Of a stretch of DNA of 43,243 nucleotides, positions 9,659 to 18,331 are shown piece after piece. Each line of letters begins with the position of its first letter. Position 1 is the first letter of the stretch. Origin of the DNA: an uncultured bacterium (GTDB lineage Bacteria; Bacteroidota; Bacteroidia; CAILMK01); assembly GCA_903829945.1 (NCBI GenBank), contig CAIKRV010000064.1, forward strand, positions 1 to 43,243, in the 5' to 3' direction. The translations under genes were made by a program, and so were the position numbers. Below the pieces are notes generated by a model. That model was not told the origin of the DNA and made no database searches. It saw only the letters and a program-made list of their open reading frames with translations.

Positions 9659-9666
9659 TATATTTG
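9659..9666 (+). promoter_or_regulatory. -7 promoter box (TATATTTG) that helps place the MbnP-like start
   Basis: An exact TAnnTTTG match ending 20 nt before the ATG at 9686. Transcription would begin near 9670-9673, so the in-frame upstream start at 9656 would not be in the message. This supports 9686 as the real start. Confidence 0.5.
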
Positions 9667-9685
9667 GTTTCCAATTATCAAAAAT

Positions 9686-10516
9686 ATGAATAGTAGGTTG
9701 GCTAAATTTAGTTATTTTCTGCTCCTTCTTCTGCCTTTTGCTTTCTCAAATTGCAGGAAGGATAATTCGACGACGCCAATTATTCCCCCTGCTCCAACGA
9801 TCAATTTAAAATTTATTGCTGTAGCAAATAATGCGCCTTTGGTTTTTAATACTACCATCACCAATGTAAATGCTCAAAGATACCTCATCAATTACCTTGC
9901 ATTTTACGTGGGAAATATCAGATTAATCGGGACCGATAATGTAGAACATAGCATTAAAGACATTGTGCTGGTAAATTTTGATGATAGCATAGCCAAGGAC
10001 GACCCTACTCGTGATCCTTCGGTAGTTGGGACATCTTTTTCATTGACGGGTATTGCCGGAAATTTCAAGGCCATTAAAATGGGAATTGGAGTTCCTGCTG
10101 CTTTAGAACCTGCTCAAAGCGGGAAAACTGATGTTGATTATCCTATTGGTCACCCCCTCGGATTTAATAGAGGGATGTATTGGGACCCCTGGAGTATTTA
10201 TAGATTCGCTATTATTACAGGTCGGGTAGATACCAATAAAGTGAAACCTTCTACCCCAACCTGGCCATTTAGTTATCATACCGGTTTTGATTCTTTATAT
10301 CGTGAAGTTTCATTCTCTGATAATTTTTCAATAAGCAATGGGCAATCTCATACGATTACCATTCAATTAGATGTAAATAAAATATTTTATAACGCTTCCT
10401 ATACCACGGATTTATTTTCTGAAAACCAAACACACATGAGCCAAGGAAATATAAAAGAAGGCTTATTAGGGGTTAAAATTACCAATAGTTTAGTTATTGC
10501 ATTAAGTAAATTATGA
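9686..10516 (+). CDS. MbnP-family lipoprotein (copper-binding protein family)
   Basis: A 276-aa protein from the ATG at 9686. It has a hydrophobic signal followed by a lipoprotein cysteine (C23, FAFSNC), so it is predicted to be anchored in the envelope. The mature part has the MbnP layout: LKFIAVANNAPL, a YLINYLAFYVGNIRL segment and the family block GMYWDPWSIYRF, with Trp166 and Trp169. In methanotrophs MbnP works with the di-heme enzyme MbnH, which oxidises an MbnP tryptophan to kynurenine and so creates a copper site. Here the next gene is a di-heme peroxidase whose ATG overlaps this stop (ATGA), which fits that partnership. The copper role in this organism is inferred. Confidence 0.8.
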   Translation: MNSRLAKFSYFLLLLLPFAFSNCRKDNSTTPIIPPAPTINLKFIAVANNAPLVFNTTITNVNAQRYLINYLAFYVGNIRLIGTDNVEHSIKDIVLVNFDDSIAKDDPTRDPSVVGTSFSLTGIAGNFKAIKMGIGVPAALEPAQSGKTDVDYPIGHPLGFNRGMYWDPWSIYRFAIITGRVDTNKVKPSTPTWPFSYHTGFDSLYREVSFSDNFSISNGQSHTITIQLDVNKIFYNASYTTDLFSENQTHMSQGNIKEGLLGVKITNSLVIALSKL

Positions 10517-11709
10517 GAAGATTATACAGCTCCTTTTTACACAAAAACATGCCGTTTACTAAGATAATGGTGATGTTCTTTCTAGCGCTATTCTCCTTTA
10601 TTTTGGCTTGCAAAAAAAGTCCGAGTGTAGAGGCACCGGTCAGCACCTATACTACCACGCCTTACAGCATTAAAGTTCCTAAAGGTTTTCCACAGCCAAA
10701 TATTCCGGCAGATAACCCAATGACCGTGGAAGGTGTTACCTTAGGCAGGTTTTTATTTTATGATTCTATTTTAAGTTATAACTATAAACAAAGTTGTGCC
10801 TCATGCCATAGACAACAATTTGCATTTTCTAACGGAAATGTACAATTCAGTAAAGGTGCCGATGGTATAAGCATCGGTGATAGAAATGCGCCGGCTTTAT
10901 TTAATAAAGCCTGGGATTTGGAAGGCACCCCGCCATATGGTGGTTTTTTCTGGGATGGCAGAGCTAAATCTTTAGAGGACCAAGCCCTTATGCCTTTGGT
11001 CAATCCAAAAGAAATGGCATTATCAGATGTTAGTGTTGCTGTAACTCGTTTACAATCCACTAATATGTATCCGGATTTATTTAAAAAAGCTTTTGGCAGC
11101 AGTACGGTTACCAAAGAAAATATTGGTAAGGCGATTGCTCAATTTATGCGAATTATTGTTTCTGGAAATTCATTATATGATAGTGTTAAAAATCATATTT
11201 TGCCTGATTTCGTCAATAGCGACCAAAAAAATGGATACAATTTATTTATTCATGATCCGATATTTAAAGCGGACAGCGTGCGCTATCCAAATACTATAGA
11301 GCCTTATAGCGGATTAGATTGTTTTCATTGTCATGCTCCTCCATTTTTCACCCCTGATCCTGCTTCTTTAAAACCATTTATGAATAACGGCTTAACGGGT
11401 ATAAATAGTAGCGGAGACAGCATTACTCTTTTCAAGGTTCCTTCCGTAAGAAATGTATTGCTTACTGCACCCTTTATGCATGATGGAGAATTTGCAAATT
11501 TAGATTCGGTAATTGCACATTATGACCATGGGTATTCCGCTATTCATTCTCCTTATTTATCCGATTTTATGTTTTATAAGCGTTTTGGTAAAAATTCAAA
11601 AATGAAATTAACACCTAATGAAATAAAACAGGTAAAAGCGTTTTTAGCCAGTTTAACTGATTATACTTTAATTACTAATCCGGAGTACAAGAATCCATTT
11701 TTGAAATAA
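10513..11709 (+). CDS. Di-heme cytochrome c peroxidase / MauG-MbnH family lipoprotein
   Basis: A 398-aa protein with two c-type heme sites, C95-A-S-C98-H99 and C270-F-H-C273-H274, and family blocks WDGRAKSLEDQA, PLVNPKEMAL and TAPFMHDGEFANLDSV. A membrane signal and lipoprotein cysteine at C33 (SFILAC) place it in the envelope. The start at 10513 is kept because it overlaps the MbnP stop by four bases, which suggests coupled translation, though Met13 at 10549 would also leave a good signal. Members reduce H2O2 or, like MauG and MbnH, oxidise residues in a partner protein. The neighbouring MbnP gene favours the second role. It ends two bases from the convergent mgtE stop. Confidence 0.88.
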   Translation: MRRLYSSFLHKNMPFTKIMVMFFLALFSFILACKKSPSVEAPVSTYTTTPYSIKVPKGFPQPNIPADNPMTVEGVTLGRFLFYDSILSYNYKQSCASCHRQQFAFSNGNVQFSKGADGISIGDRNAPALFNKAWDLEGTPPYGGFFWDGRAKSLEDQALMPLVNPKEMALSDVSVAVTRLQSTNMYPDLFKKAFGSSTVTKENIGKAIAQFMRIIVSGNSLYDSVKNHILPDFVNSDQKNGYNLFIHDPIFKADSVRYPNTIEPYSGLDCFHCHAPPFFTPDPASLKPFMNNGLTGINSSGDSITLFKVPSVRNVLLTAPFMHDGEFANLDSVIAHYDHGYSAIHSPYLSDFMFYKRFGKNSKMKLTPNEIKQVKAFLASLTDYTLITNPEYKNPFLK

Positions 11710-11711
11710 AC

Positions 11712-13091
11712 CTATAACATGGTGCCTTGCATCACGGCCATAGCAATGGTAAAATAAATAACCAACCCGGTAACGTCCACTAAGGTGGCCACAAATGGCG
11801 CTGAGGAGGTAGCAGGGTCCAAACCTAATCTACGCAAAAATAGCGGTAACATGGAGCCCGCCAGGGTACCCCATAAAACTACCCCAATTAAAGAAAAGGC
11901 CACCGTTAAAGCCACCAAATAAGGATGCGGGCCATACATATTTGTAAATAGAGACCAAATGGTTACTCTTAAAAATCCTATAATGGCCAGCGTTCCTCCT
12001 AATAGTAAACCTGAAATAATTTCTCTTCTCATAACCTTCCACCAATCTTTTAAGGTTACTTCGCCCAGTGCCATAGCACGAATAATAAGCGTAGCTGCTT
12101 GTGAACCTGAATTACCTCCACTGGAAATAATTAATGGGACAAATAAAGCCAGAACTACTGCTTTTGCAATTTCACCTTCAAAAAATCCCATAGCCGTGGC
12201 GGTTAACATTTCGCTTAAAAATAAAACCACCAACCAGCTGCCACGTTTTTTAAACATGGTAAATACAGGTACATCCAAATAAGGTTCTTGTAAGGCTTCT
12301 ACCGCACCTAATTTTTGAATATCTTCGGTATCTTCTTCTTCTGCTACATCCAATACGTCATCTACGGTTACAATACCTACCAGCAAACCCTTGGAATCAA
12401 TAACTGGCAATGCTACCCTATTTAGTTTTCTAAAGGCCGCTACCGCCACTTCCTGGTCATCAAAAGCATTTAATACCTCAAATTTATTATCCATTAAATC
12501 AGTTACGGATTCGCTTGGAGAAGCCAATAAAAATTCACGAACCTTAATATCATCAATTAGAAATCCACCATCATCCACCACATAAATAACGTTCAAAGTT
12601 TCGCTATTATGTCCCACCCTGCGTATATAATCTAATACAAATTGAATGGTCCAATGGGGCTTAACCGCTACATAATCCGGGGTCATTAAACGACCGATAC
12701 TTGATTCCGGAAAACCTAATAAATTTAAGGCTACTTTACGTTCCGCCGGACTCAATAATATTAAAAGTCGTGTTACTTCCGGACTGGGAAGTTCTTCGAA
12801 TAAGGCAGTGCGGTCATCCGGGGACATGCGGTTGAGTATATCTACCAACTGCTCCTGATGGAATTCTTCAATAAGATTCTTTTGCGTATTTAAATCAAAA
12901 TAATCAAAAGATTCTGCCGTGAGCTCCTGAGGGAGCACGTTAAAAATAGTAAGTTGATCTTCTTCCGGAATGGCAGAAAATAATTCTGCAATATCAGTAG
13001 GCTGTAATTCAGAGAGGGTGACCTTAAGGTTTTCCAAGTCCTCCTTCTCTATTAGCGTCCTTACATCATCGAGGCTAACAGATGCTTTCAT
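11712..13091 (-). CDS. mgtE: Magnesium transporter MgtE
   Basis: About 459 aa from the ATG at 13091; an upstream in-frame GTG at 13100 would add three residues. The order is that of MgtE: a helical N-domain (roughly 1-130) containing LNRMSPDDRTALFEELP, two CBS domains (about 130-255) and five membrane helices. The channel signature SGGNSGSQAATLIIRAMALGE is present (residues cited in part), as is PATSSAPFVATLVDVTG, which carries the pore acidic residue. The cytoplasmic domains sense Mg2+ and close the pore when it is abundant. The gene has its own promoter candidate and a ~150-nt leader with competing hairpins, described separately. Confidence 0.95.
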   Translation of the reverse strand: MKASVSLDDVRTLIEKEDLENLKVTLSELQPTDIAELFSAIPEEDQLTIFNVLPQELTAESFDYFDLNTQKNLIEEFHQEQLVDILNRMSPDDRTALFEELPSPEVTRLLILLSPAERKVALNLLGFPESSIGRLMTPDYVAVKPHWTIQFVLDYIRRVGHNSETLNVIYVVDDGGFLIDDIKVREFLLASPSESVTDLMDNKFEVLNAFDDQEVAVAAFRKLNRVALPVIDSKGLLVGIVTVDDVLDVAEEEDTEDIQKLGAVEALQEPYLDVPVFTMFKKRGSWLVVLFLSEMLTATAMGFFEGEIAKAVVLALFVPLIISSGGNSGSQAATLIIRAMALGEVTLKDWWKVMRREIISGLLLGGTLAIIGFLRVTIWSLFTNMYGPHPYLVALTVAFSLIGVVLWGTLAGSMLPLFLRRLGLDPATSSAPFVATLVDVTGLVIYFTIAMAVMQGTML

Positions 13092-13106
13092 AACAAACAC
13101 TTTTTT

Positions 13107-13174
13107 AGTTATGAGAGATAAAGGAATCGGAATTCACTTAATTTATCCCATAACTTAGATTTTCAAATAAGTTA
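13107..13174 (-). promoter_or_regulatory. mgtE 5' leader with two mutually exclusive hairpins
   Basis: On the minus strand AGTTATG-G-GATAAA (13155-13142) can pair with TTTATC-TCT-CATAACT (13122-13107), giving 13 base pairs with a small internal loop and a 19-nt loop. It ends about 15 nt before the ATG. A second hairpin pairs TAACTTA (13174-13168) with TAAGTTA (13157-13151) around a 10-nt loop. Both use 13151-13155, so only one can form at a time. I do not recognise a known Mg2+ riboswitch class. Regulation is inferred from this structure and from the length of the leader. Confidence 0.4.
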
Positions 13175-13252
13175 AACTATTACTGTCGGTACTCATACTT
13201 TGTTGAGAAAAAAAGATGAAATTAAAAATATTCGCCCTTTATATTTACGGTG

Positions 13253-13260
13253 CAAAGGTA
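13253..13260 (-). promoter_or_regulatory. -7 promoter box (TACCTTTG) for mgtE
   Basis: An exact TAnnTTTG match on the minus strand, just downstream of the permease terminator. It implies an mgtE leader of roughly 155 nt, far longer than the 11-16 nt typical of other box-start pairs in the window. Confidence 0.5.
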
Positions 13261-13304
13261 GGATTAAAAATTCAGAAATGTGAGCTTGAATTTCAATTAA
13301 ATTA

Positions 13305-13347
13305 AAAGAAAAATCCTGATCATGCCATTACACCACGATCAGGATTT
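13305..13347 (-). terminator. Rho-independent terminator after the amino-acid permease
   Basis: A perfect 11-bp stem, AAATCCTGATC at 13311-13321 against GATCAGGATTT at 13337-13347, with a 15-nt loop. Read on the minus strand it is followed by a T-rich run (TTCTTTT). It closes the long ffh-to-permease run. Confidence 0.85.
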
Positions 13348-13365
13348 AACATTTATTTAATATGG

Positions 13366-14829
13366 CTATTTTCTTAGTTTACTATGTTTTATGCCGTACA
13401 TAAAATAAACCACTAATCCAATGAGCATCCAAACGCCCAAACGTAACCAATTAGGCCAGCCCAAGCCGTATATCATCAATAAACAAACGGCAATGCCTAA
13501 AATTGGAACCAATGGAACTAAAGGGGTCTTAAACTTTCGAGGTAAGTTTGGCTCTCGTACACGCAATACCCATACTCCAGCACAAACCAGAATAAAGGCA
13601 AATAAAGTCCCGATGCTGGTCATATCACCCACTACGTCCCCCGGGATAAATGCCGCAAAAATGCCTACAAATCCCAGAAATAAAATATTGGATTTATAAG
13701 GTGTATGAAACTTAGGATGAATATGTGAAAATAATTTAGGCACCAAGCCATCATTACTCATGGAAAAAAACACCCTGGATTGCCCCATTAACATCACTAA
13801 AATAACGGAAGAGAAACCGGCTAAAATTGCCACCGTAACAGATTTTGCCAGCCATTCATAACCCGGCATATAATGCTGAATGGCAAAAACCACCGATGCC
13901 TCCTTGCCTTGGGTTCGAAAATCATTAACGGTAGCTAAACCGGTAAGTACATAGGAAAACAAAATATACAAAACTGTACAAATAGCCAATGATCCTAAAA
14001 TCCCGATGGGCATATCCTTTTGTGGATTCTTGGCTTCCTGGGCTGCCGTAGAAACGGCATCAAAACCTATAAATGCAAAGAATACCACCCCTGCCGCTCC
14101 AAAAATTCCAAGCCATCCACCGTAATTATGAACGACGTGTTGAGAATCAATATATTTTTGTGCTTCAGGAATATATGGTGTATGATTCATTGGATTAATA
14201 TAGGACCAACCTAAAATAATAACCAATAATACAATGGTAACTTTAGTGATTACAATTAAACCGTTTACAAAAGAGGATTCTTGCATACCTCTAATGAGCA
14301 GCATGGTTAAAATAAAAATAATAAACAAGGCCGGAATATTCATAATGCCATGAGCACCGGTCAGTACATCCACTTCAAAAGGAGAATGGGACCAGGCATA
14401 AGGTATATGCAAACCAAAATATTCTAAGAGTTTATTGAGGTATTCACTCCATGCAATACTAACGGTGGCAGCGCCTAATGCATATTCTAAAACTAAGTCC
14501 CAACCAATAATCCAGGCTACAAATTCGCCCATGGTTGCATAAGAATAAGTATAGGCACTTCCGGCAATCGGTATCATGGATGCAAATTCAGCATAGCATA
14601 AGCCTGCCAAGGCACATCCTATACCTGCGATGATAAATCCGATAGTCACCGATGGACCTGCATTATTGGCCGCCGCTGAGGCTGTACGGACAAATAAGCC
14701 TGCTCCGATAATGGCTCCGATACCTAAGGCCATAAGGGACCATTTCCCAAGGGTTCTTTTCAGCGCATTCTTTTCAATATCATCATTAAAGTGTGTGACG
14801 TCTTTTCTTGCCGTTAGCTTATGCTTCAT
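13366..14829 (-). CDS. APC-superfamily amino-acid permease (cationic amino-acid transporter-like)
   Basis: A 487-aa membrane protein with about 12 hydrophobic segments. The N-terminal signature LGIGAIIGAGLFVRTASAA and the second block CYAEFASMIPIAGSAYTYSY are typical of APC permeases, and the overall look is of the CAT-like (YfnA-type) bacterial group. It probably imports an amino acid in symport with protons or by exchange, but the substrate cannot be read from sequence. It lies 36 bp after uppP with no promoter box between, and is followed by the terminator at 13305-13347. Confidence 0.85.
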   Translation of the reverse strand: MKHKLTARKDVTHFNDDIEKNALKRTLGKWSLMALGIGAIIGAGLFVRTASAAANNAGPSVTIGFIIAGIGCALAGLCYAEFASMIPIAGSAYTYSYATMGEFVAWIIGWDLVLEYALGAATVSIAWSEYLNKLLEYFGLHIPYAWSHSPFEVDVLTGAHGIMNIPALFIIFILTMLLIRGMQESSFVNGLIVITKVTIVLLVIILGWSYINPMNHTPYIPEAQKYIDSQHVVHNYGGWLGIFGAAGVVFFAFIGFDAVSTAAQEAKNPQKDMPIGILGSLAICTVLYILFSYVLTGLATVNDFRTQGKEASVVFAIQHYMPGYEWLAKSVTVAILAGFSSVILVMLMGQSRVFFSMSNDGLVPKLFSHIHPKFHTPYKSNILFLGFVGIFAAFIPGDVVGDMTSIGTLFAFILVCAGVWVLRVREPNLPRKFKTPLVPLVPILGIAVCLLMIYGLGWPNWLRLGVWMLIGLVVYFMYGIKHSKLRK

Positions 14830-14865
14830 AATTTTAATTTAAAAGAGGTTGAAAAACGTTCCGTC

Positions 14866-15657
14866 CTACAGATGCATCGGGATTCCTAATACCATGGCTA
14901 GAATTACAAATACTGCTACCAAACCGATTCTGTAATAACCGAAAACTTTAAATCCGTGTTTACTGACATAATTTATAAAGGCGGTAATGGCTAATAATGC
15001 AAAGACAAAGGCAACACTGCCCCCAACCATCAAAGTCATCCAATCATCTCCATGAATAACTGCATCTGTTTTCAATAAATCATATCCCGTAGCTGCAAGC
15101 ATGGTGGGCACAGCCAATAAAAAAGAAAATTCGGTCGCTTGTCTTCTGTTAAATCCGGCAAATAAGCCACCGAAAATAGTAGCAGCCGCTCTGGAAATAC
15201 CGGGTATTAAAGAAATACATTGGAATAAACCTATTTTTACTGCATCAAGATAAGAGATATCTTCTAAGTCCAAATACTTGCTTTCCTTTTTTTCTGTCCA
15301 TTTATCAAATATAATAAGGATCAGTCCGCCTACGGCTAATGAAATACAAATACCGATCGGATTACCCATGAGTAATTTTAATTTTTTATACACCAATACG
15401 CCTGCCAATAAAGTTGGAATAACGGCAACGGCCAGTTTTAAATATATTTGAAAGCTCAATAAAAAACGTTTGTAATATGCCACCACTACAGCCATAATTG
15501 CTCCCAGTTGAATGACTATTTCAAAGGTCTTTACAAATTCATTGTCTTGAATTTTCAATAATGTAGAAGTAAGAATCATATGCCCCGTAGAGGAAATGGG
15601 CAAAAACTCTGTAATACCTTCAATGATGCCAAGTATGATGGCGTGAATTAATGTCAT
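14866..15657 (-). CDS. uppP: Undecaprenyl-diphosphatase (UppP/BacA)
   Basis: A 263-aa polytopic enzyme that dephosphorylates undecaprenyl diphosphate to recycle the lipid carrier for peptidoglycan and other cell-wall glycans. Overproduction in other bacteria gives bacitracin resistance. Both family blocks are present: EGITEFLPISSTGH at 13-26, with the catalytic glutamates, and PGISRAAATIFGGL with the catalytic Ser/Arg. It sits between trxB (51 bp upstream) and the permease, on the same strand. Confidence 0.95.
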   Translation of the reverse strand: MTLIHAIILGIIEGITEFLPISSTGHMILTSTLLKIQDNEFVKTFEIVIQLGAIMAVVVAYYKRFLLSFQIYLKLAVAVIPTLLAGVLVYKKLKLLMGNPIGICISLAVGGLILIIFDKWTEKKESKYLDLEDISYLDAVKIGLFQCISLIPGISRAAATIFGGLFAGFNRRQATEFSFLLAVPTMLAATGYDLLKTDAVIHGDDWMTLMVGGSVAFVFALLAITAFINYVSKHGFKVFGYYRIGLVAVFVILAMVLGIPMHL

Positions 15658-15708
15658 AAACCTAATTTTTTATGTTTGTGTTGTCAAATAACTAAAATGC
15701 GGATTGAA

Positions 15709-16656
15709 CTAAGCAATCACATCATGTTCATGCTCCTTCATCACTAAGAATCTTTCTGCATCCAAGGCAGCCATACAGCCGGTACCGGCCGCCGTCACGG
15801 CTTGTCTATATACATGATCCTGTACATCACCACAGGCAAAAACCCCTTCTATATTTGTTTTAGATGAACCCGGAACAGTAATCAGATATCCATTTTCATC
15901 CATTTGCATTTTACCTTTAAAAATATCGGTATTAGGTTGGTGTCCTATTGCAACAAAAAATCCGGTAACGTCCAATTTTCTTTCCACACCCGTAGTGCGA
16001 TTGATAACCATCGCTGCTTCAACCCCTTTATCTCCTAAAATTTCCTTAGTTTCAGTATTCCAAAGAACTTCAATATTTGGTGTATTTAATACCCTGCTTT
16101 GCATGGCTTTGGAGGCACGCATTTCCTCACGACGAACAATCATATAAACCTTTTTGCAAAGTTTAGATAAATAAGTAGCTTCTTCGCAAGCAGTATCACC
16201 AGCACCCACAATAGCAACATCTTGTCCTCTGAAGAAAAATCCATCACAAACTGCACAAGCAGATACACCAAATCCATTTAGGCGTTGCTCGCTTTCCAAG
16301 CCCAACCATTTCGCAGAAGCTCCGGTAGCAATGATGACCGATTCCGCTTCCACTTGATGTTCCTCATCAATGGTTACTTTTAAAGGATAAGATGAAAAAT
16401 CAACTTCCGTAGCTAAGCCATAACGAATATCTGTTCCAAAACGCTCGGCTTGGGCGCGGAAATTATCCATCATGGCAGGTCCCATAATTCCTTCAGGGTA
16501 GCCCGGGTAATTTTCCACCTCAGTAGTAATCATTAATTGTCCGCCCGGTTGAATACCGGTGTACATGACCGGTTTCAATTCTGCACGTGCGGCATATATA
16601 GCAGCGGTATATCCGGCAGGACCGGAACCTATTATTAAAACTTTAATTTTTTCCAC
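15709..16656 (-). CDS. trxB: Thioredoxin-disulfide reductase
   Basis: A 315-aa FAD- and NADPH-dependent flavoenzyme that reduces thioredoxin in the cytoplasm. It shows the FAD-binding GSGPAGYTAAIYAARA at the N-terminus, the redox pair C134-A-V-C137 followed by DGFF, the NADPH fold GAGDTACEEATYLS, and the C-terminal FAD motif ACGDVQDHVYRQAVTAAG. The length is typical. It follows the cyclophilin gene by 12 bp, so the two are probably co-transcribed. Confidence 0.96.
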   Translation of the reverse strand: MEKIKVLIIGSGPAGYTAAIYAARAELKPVMYTGIQPGGQLMITTEVENYPGYPEGIMGPAMMDNFRAQAERFGTDIRYGLATEVDFSSYPLKVTIDEEHQVEAESVIIATGASAKWLGLESEQRLNGFGVSACAVCDGFFFRGQDVAIVGAGDTACEEATYLSKLCKKVYMIVRREEMRASKAMQSRVLNTPNIEVLWNTETKEILGDKGVEAAMVINRTTGVERKLDVTGFFVAIGHQPNTDIFKGKMQMDENGYLITVPGSSKTNIEGVFACGDVQDHVYRQAVTAAGTGCMAALDAERFLVMKEHEHDVIA

Positions 16657-16668
16657 TAAGTAAATTTT

Positions 16669-17106
16669 TTAATTTTCTAAAACGGTAACTTTCTCCATAT
16701 AATCGCCTTGTTGGATTTGATCCAAAATCTCTAATCCTTCCGTTACCTTGCCAAAACAAGTATGATTTCTATCCAAATGCGCGGTGGTATTTCTACTCAA
16801 TACAATAAAAAATTGTGAACCGCCGGTATCTCTTCCGGCATGCGCCATAGATAAAACCCCTTTGTCATGATATTGCAATTCACCATCCAATTCACATTTT
16901 ATTTTATAACCCGGTCCGCCTGCGCCAGTACCGGTAGGATCCCCGCCTTGCACCACAAAACCCGGAATTACACGATGGAATTTTAATCCGTCATAAAATC
17001 CTTTCTTGGCTAAATCCACGAAATTTTTAACAGTTCCCGGAGCATCGTTGTCATAAAATTCAATTTTCAATACTCCTTTATTGGTGACCATTTCTGCTTT
17101 TGTCAT
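16669..17106 (-). CDS. Cyclophilin-type peptidyl-prolyl cis-trans isomerase
   Basis: A 145-aa single-domain cyclophilin without a signal peptide, so cytoplasmic. It has the catalytic block FHRVIPGFVVQGGDP with the essential Arg, and GGSQFFI lining the proline pocket. It catalyses proline cis-trans isomerisation during protein folding. The usual drug-binding Trp/Phe position is His (HLDRNHTCFG), as in many small bacterial cyclophilins. It lies 42 bp after the asparaginase gene and 12 bp before trxB. Confidence 0.93.
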   Translation of the reverse strand: MTKAEMVTNKGVLKIEFYDNDAPGTVKNFVDLAKKGFYDGLKFHRVIPGFVVQGGDPTGTGAGGPGYKIKCELDGELQYHDKGVLSMAHAGRDTGGSQFFIVLSRNTTAHLDRNHTCFGKVTEGLEILDQIQQGDYMEKVTVLEN

Positions 17107-17148
17107 GATTCTAATGTTTATATTTTAATTATTCTTTTAATGTTAAAA

Positions 17149-18189
17149 TTAATGATGGACAGTCTGAAAATTTGAAGCAAATTCGCTTAAAATACTTTCA
17201 TTAACTTTATTAATACCGGTATCAAATTTATTCCAATTTCTAATGGGTTCTTCAGCGTAATGATGCAAGCTTTTGAGCTGTTCCTGACTGAAGATCCCCG
17301 TCTTTTCCATCAAACTTTGAGCTACACCATACTGCGGTCCCATGAGCCCGTCATCTATCTTTATGCAGCAGCCAAATTTTTCTTCAATAAAACCAATGGA
17401 AAATATACCGTCGGCACCCGTTTTTCCAAAAACTCTCTTCCCGCAAATTTGCATCAATTCTGTACAGTATCTATCCTTTCCGGCTATCATGTAAGGATAG
17501 GAAGTTACTGCTTCCACTACTTTATGGATGGCTTTTTGTCTGCTCGGAGAAAACTGTGATGGATCCGTTAAATTTTTATAGGCTATAGCTTGATTATACA
17601 CCGGAATGGAAAATATCGGCGCGGAACAACCATCCATCGCTGTGGTCATCTTATCTTCCGGATATTCGTGAAGTTCAGCCGTTACTTTTTTTATCATTTG
17701 CTGAATAGGATGCTCAGGCCTAAAATAAGTTTCCGGATCTAATTCCAGAAATTTACATAAAGCCAAAAAACCTGCATGCTTTCCGGAACAATTATTATGA
17801 ATTTGCTCGGGAGCAATATCTGATTTAATCAGCGTATTTCTATCCTCATTTAGGGTTGGATATTGGGCACCACATTTAAGTTGGTCCTTACTCATTCCTA
17901 TTTTATGCAGAATGCTATTCACTACTCTTAAATGCTCCTTTTCCCCATTGTGAGAACCGCACATAATAGCTATTTCTTCTACTGTAAAATTGTATTTTTC
18001 ACAAGCGCCTGACTCCAATAAAGGGATAATTTGGGTAAGTTTAAGCGCAGAACGAGGAAAACATAATTGTTCTACATCGCCTACTGAAAAAACAATACGA
18101 TTATCGCGGTCCACCAGACAAATGACCCCGCGATGAAAACTTTCTAATACCTTATCGCGGTAACGCTCTACGAGAATTGGATTTGACAT
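17149..18189 (-). CDS. Zinc-type (Rhizobium etli AV-like, class 3) L-asparaginase
   Basis: A 346-aa enzyme of the asparaginase II/PF06089 family, unrelated to E. coli AnsA/AnsB, that hydrolyses L-asparagine to aspartate and ammonia. The active-site motif PRSALK provides Ser47 and Lys50, matching Ser48/Lys51 of the R. etli enzyme. The zinc ligands also align with a constant offset of one: Cys134 and Lys137 in NNCSGKH and Cys188 in MDGCSAP (R. etli 135, 138, 189). No signal peptide is visible. A TAnnTTTG box lies 18 nt upstream, so a transcript may begin here within the longer run. Confidence 0.9.
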   Translation of the reverse strand: MSNPILVERYRDKVLESFHRGVICLVDRDNRIVFSVGDVEQLCFPRSALKLTQIIPLLESGACEKYNFTVEEIAIMCGSHNGEKEHLRVVNSILHKIGMSKDQLKCGAQYPTLNEDRNTLIKSDIAPEQIHNNCSGKHAGFLALCKFLELDPETYFRPEHPIQQMIKKVTAELHEYPEDKMTTAMDGCSAPIFSIPVYNQAIAYKNLTDPSQFSPSRQKAIHKVVEAVTSYPYMIAGKDRYCTELMQICGKRVFGKTGADGIFSIGFIEEKFGCCIKIDDGLMGPQYGVAQSLMEKTGIFSQEQLKSLHHYAEEPIRNWNKFDTGINKVNESILSEFASNFQTVHH

Positions 18190-18206
18190 CGAATATTAAA
18201 TTACTG

Positions 18207-18214
18207 CAAAAATA
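18207..18214 (-). promoter_or_regulatory. -7 promoter box (TATTTTTG) for the asparaginase gene
   Basis: An exact TAnnTTTG match on the minus strand, 18 nt before the asparaginase ATG, the same spacing as at 66-73. It lies in the 142-bp gap after the chalcone-isomerase-like gene. No other feature is evident in that gap. Confidence 0.5.
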
Positions 18215-18331
18215 GGCTTTTGAGCGGATTAAAAAAAGATACTCAAAGGTAGTTCAAATGGAAATTTGAAAATTTAAAATATTGCAATAATTATTTGATA
18301 ATAAAGAAATTATGCTGTAAACTTCCCTGAA

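Noticed and set aside
13091-13260. M-box or ykkC-type riboswitch before mgtE
   Set aside because: The leader is AT-rich and lacks the conserved purine cores of known Mg2+ riboswitches that I can recall. Only simple competing hairpins are supported.
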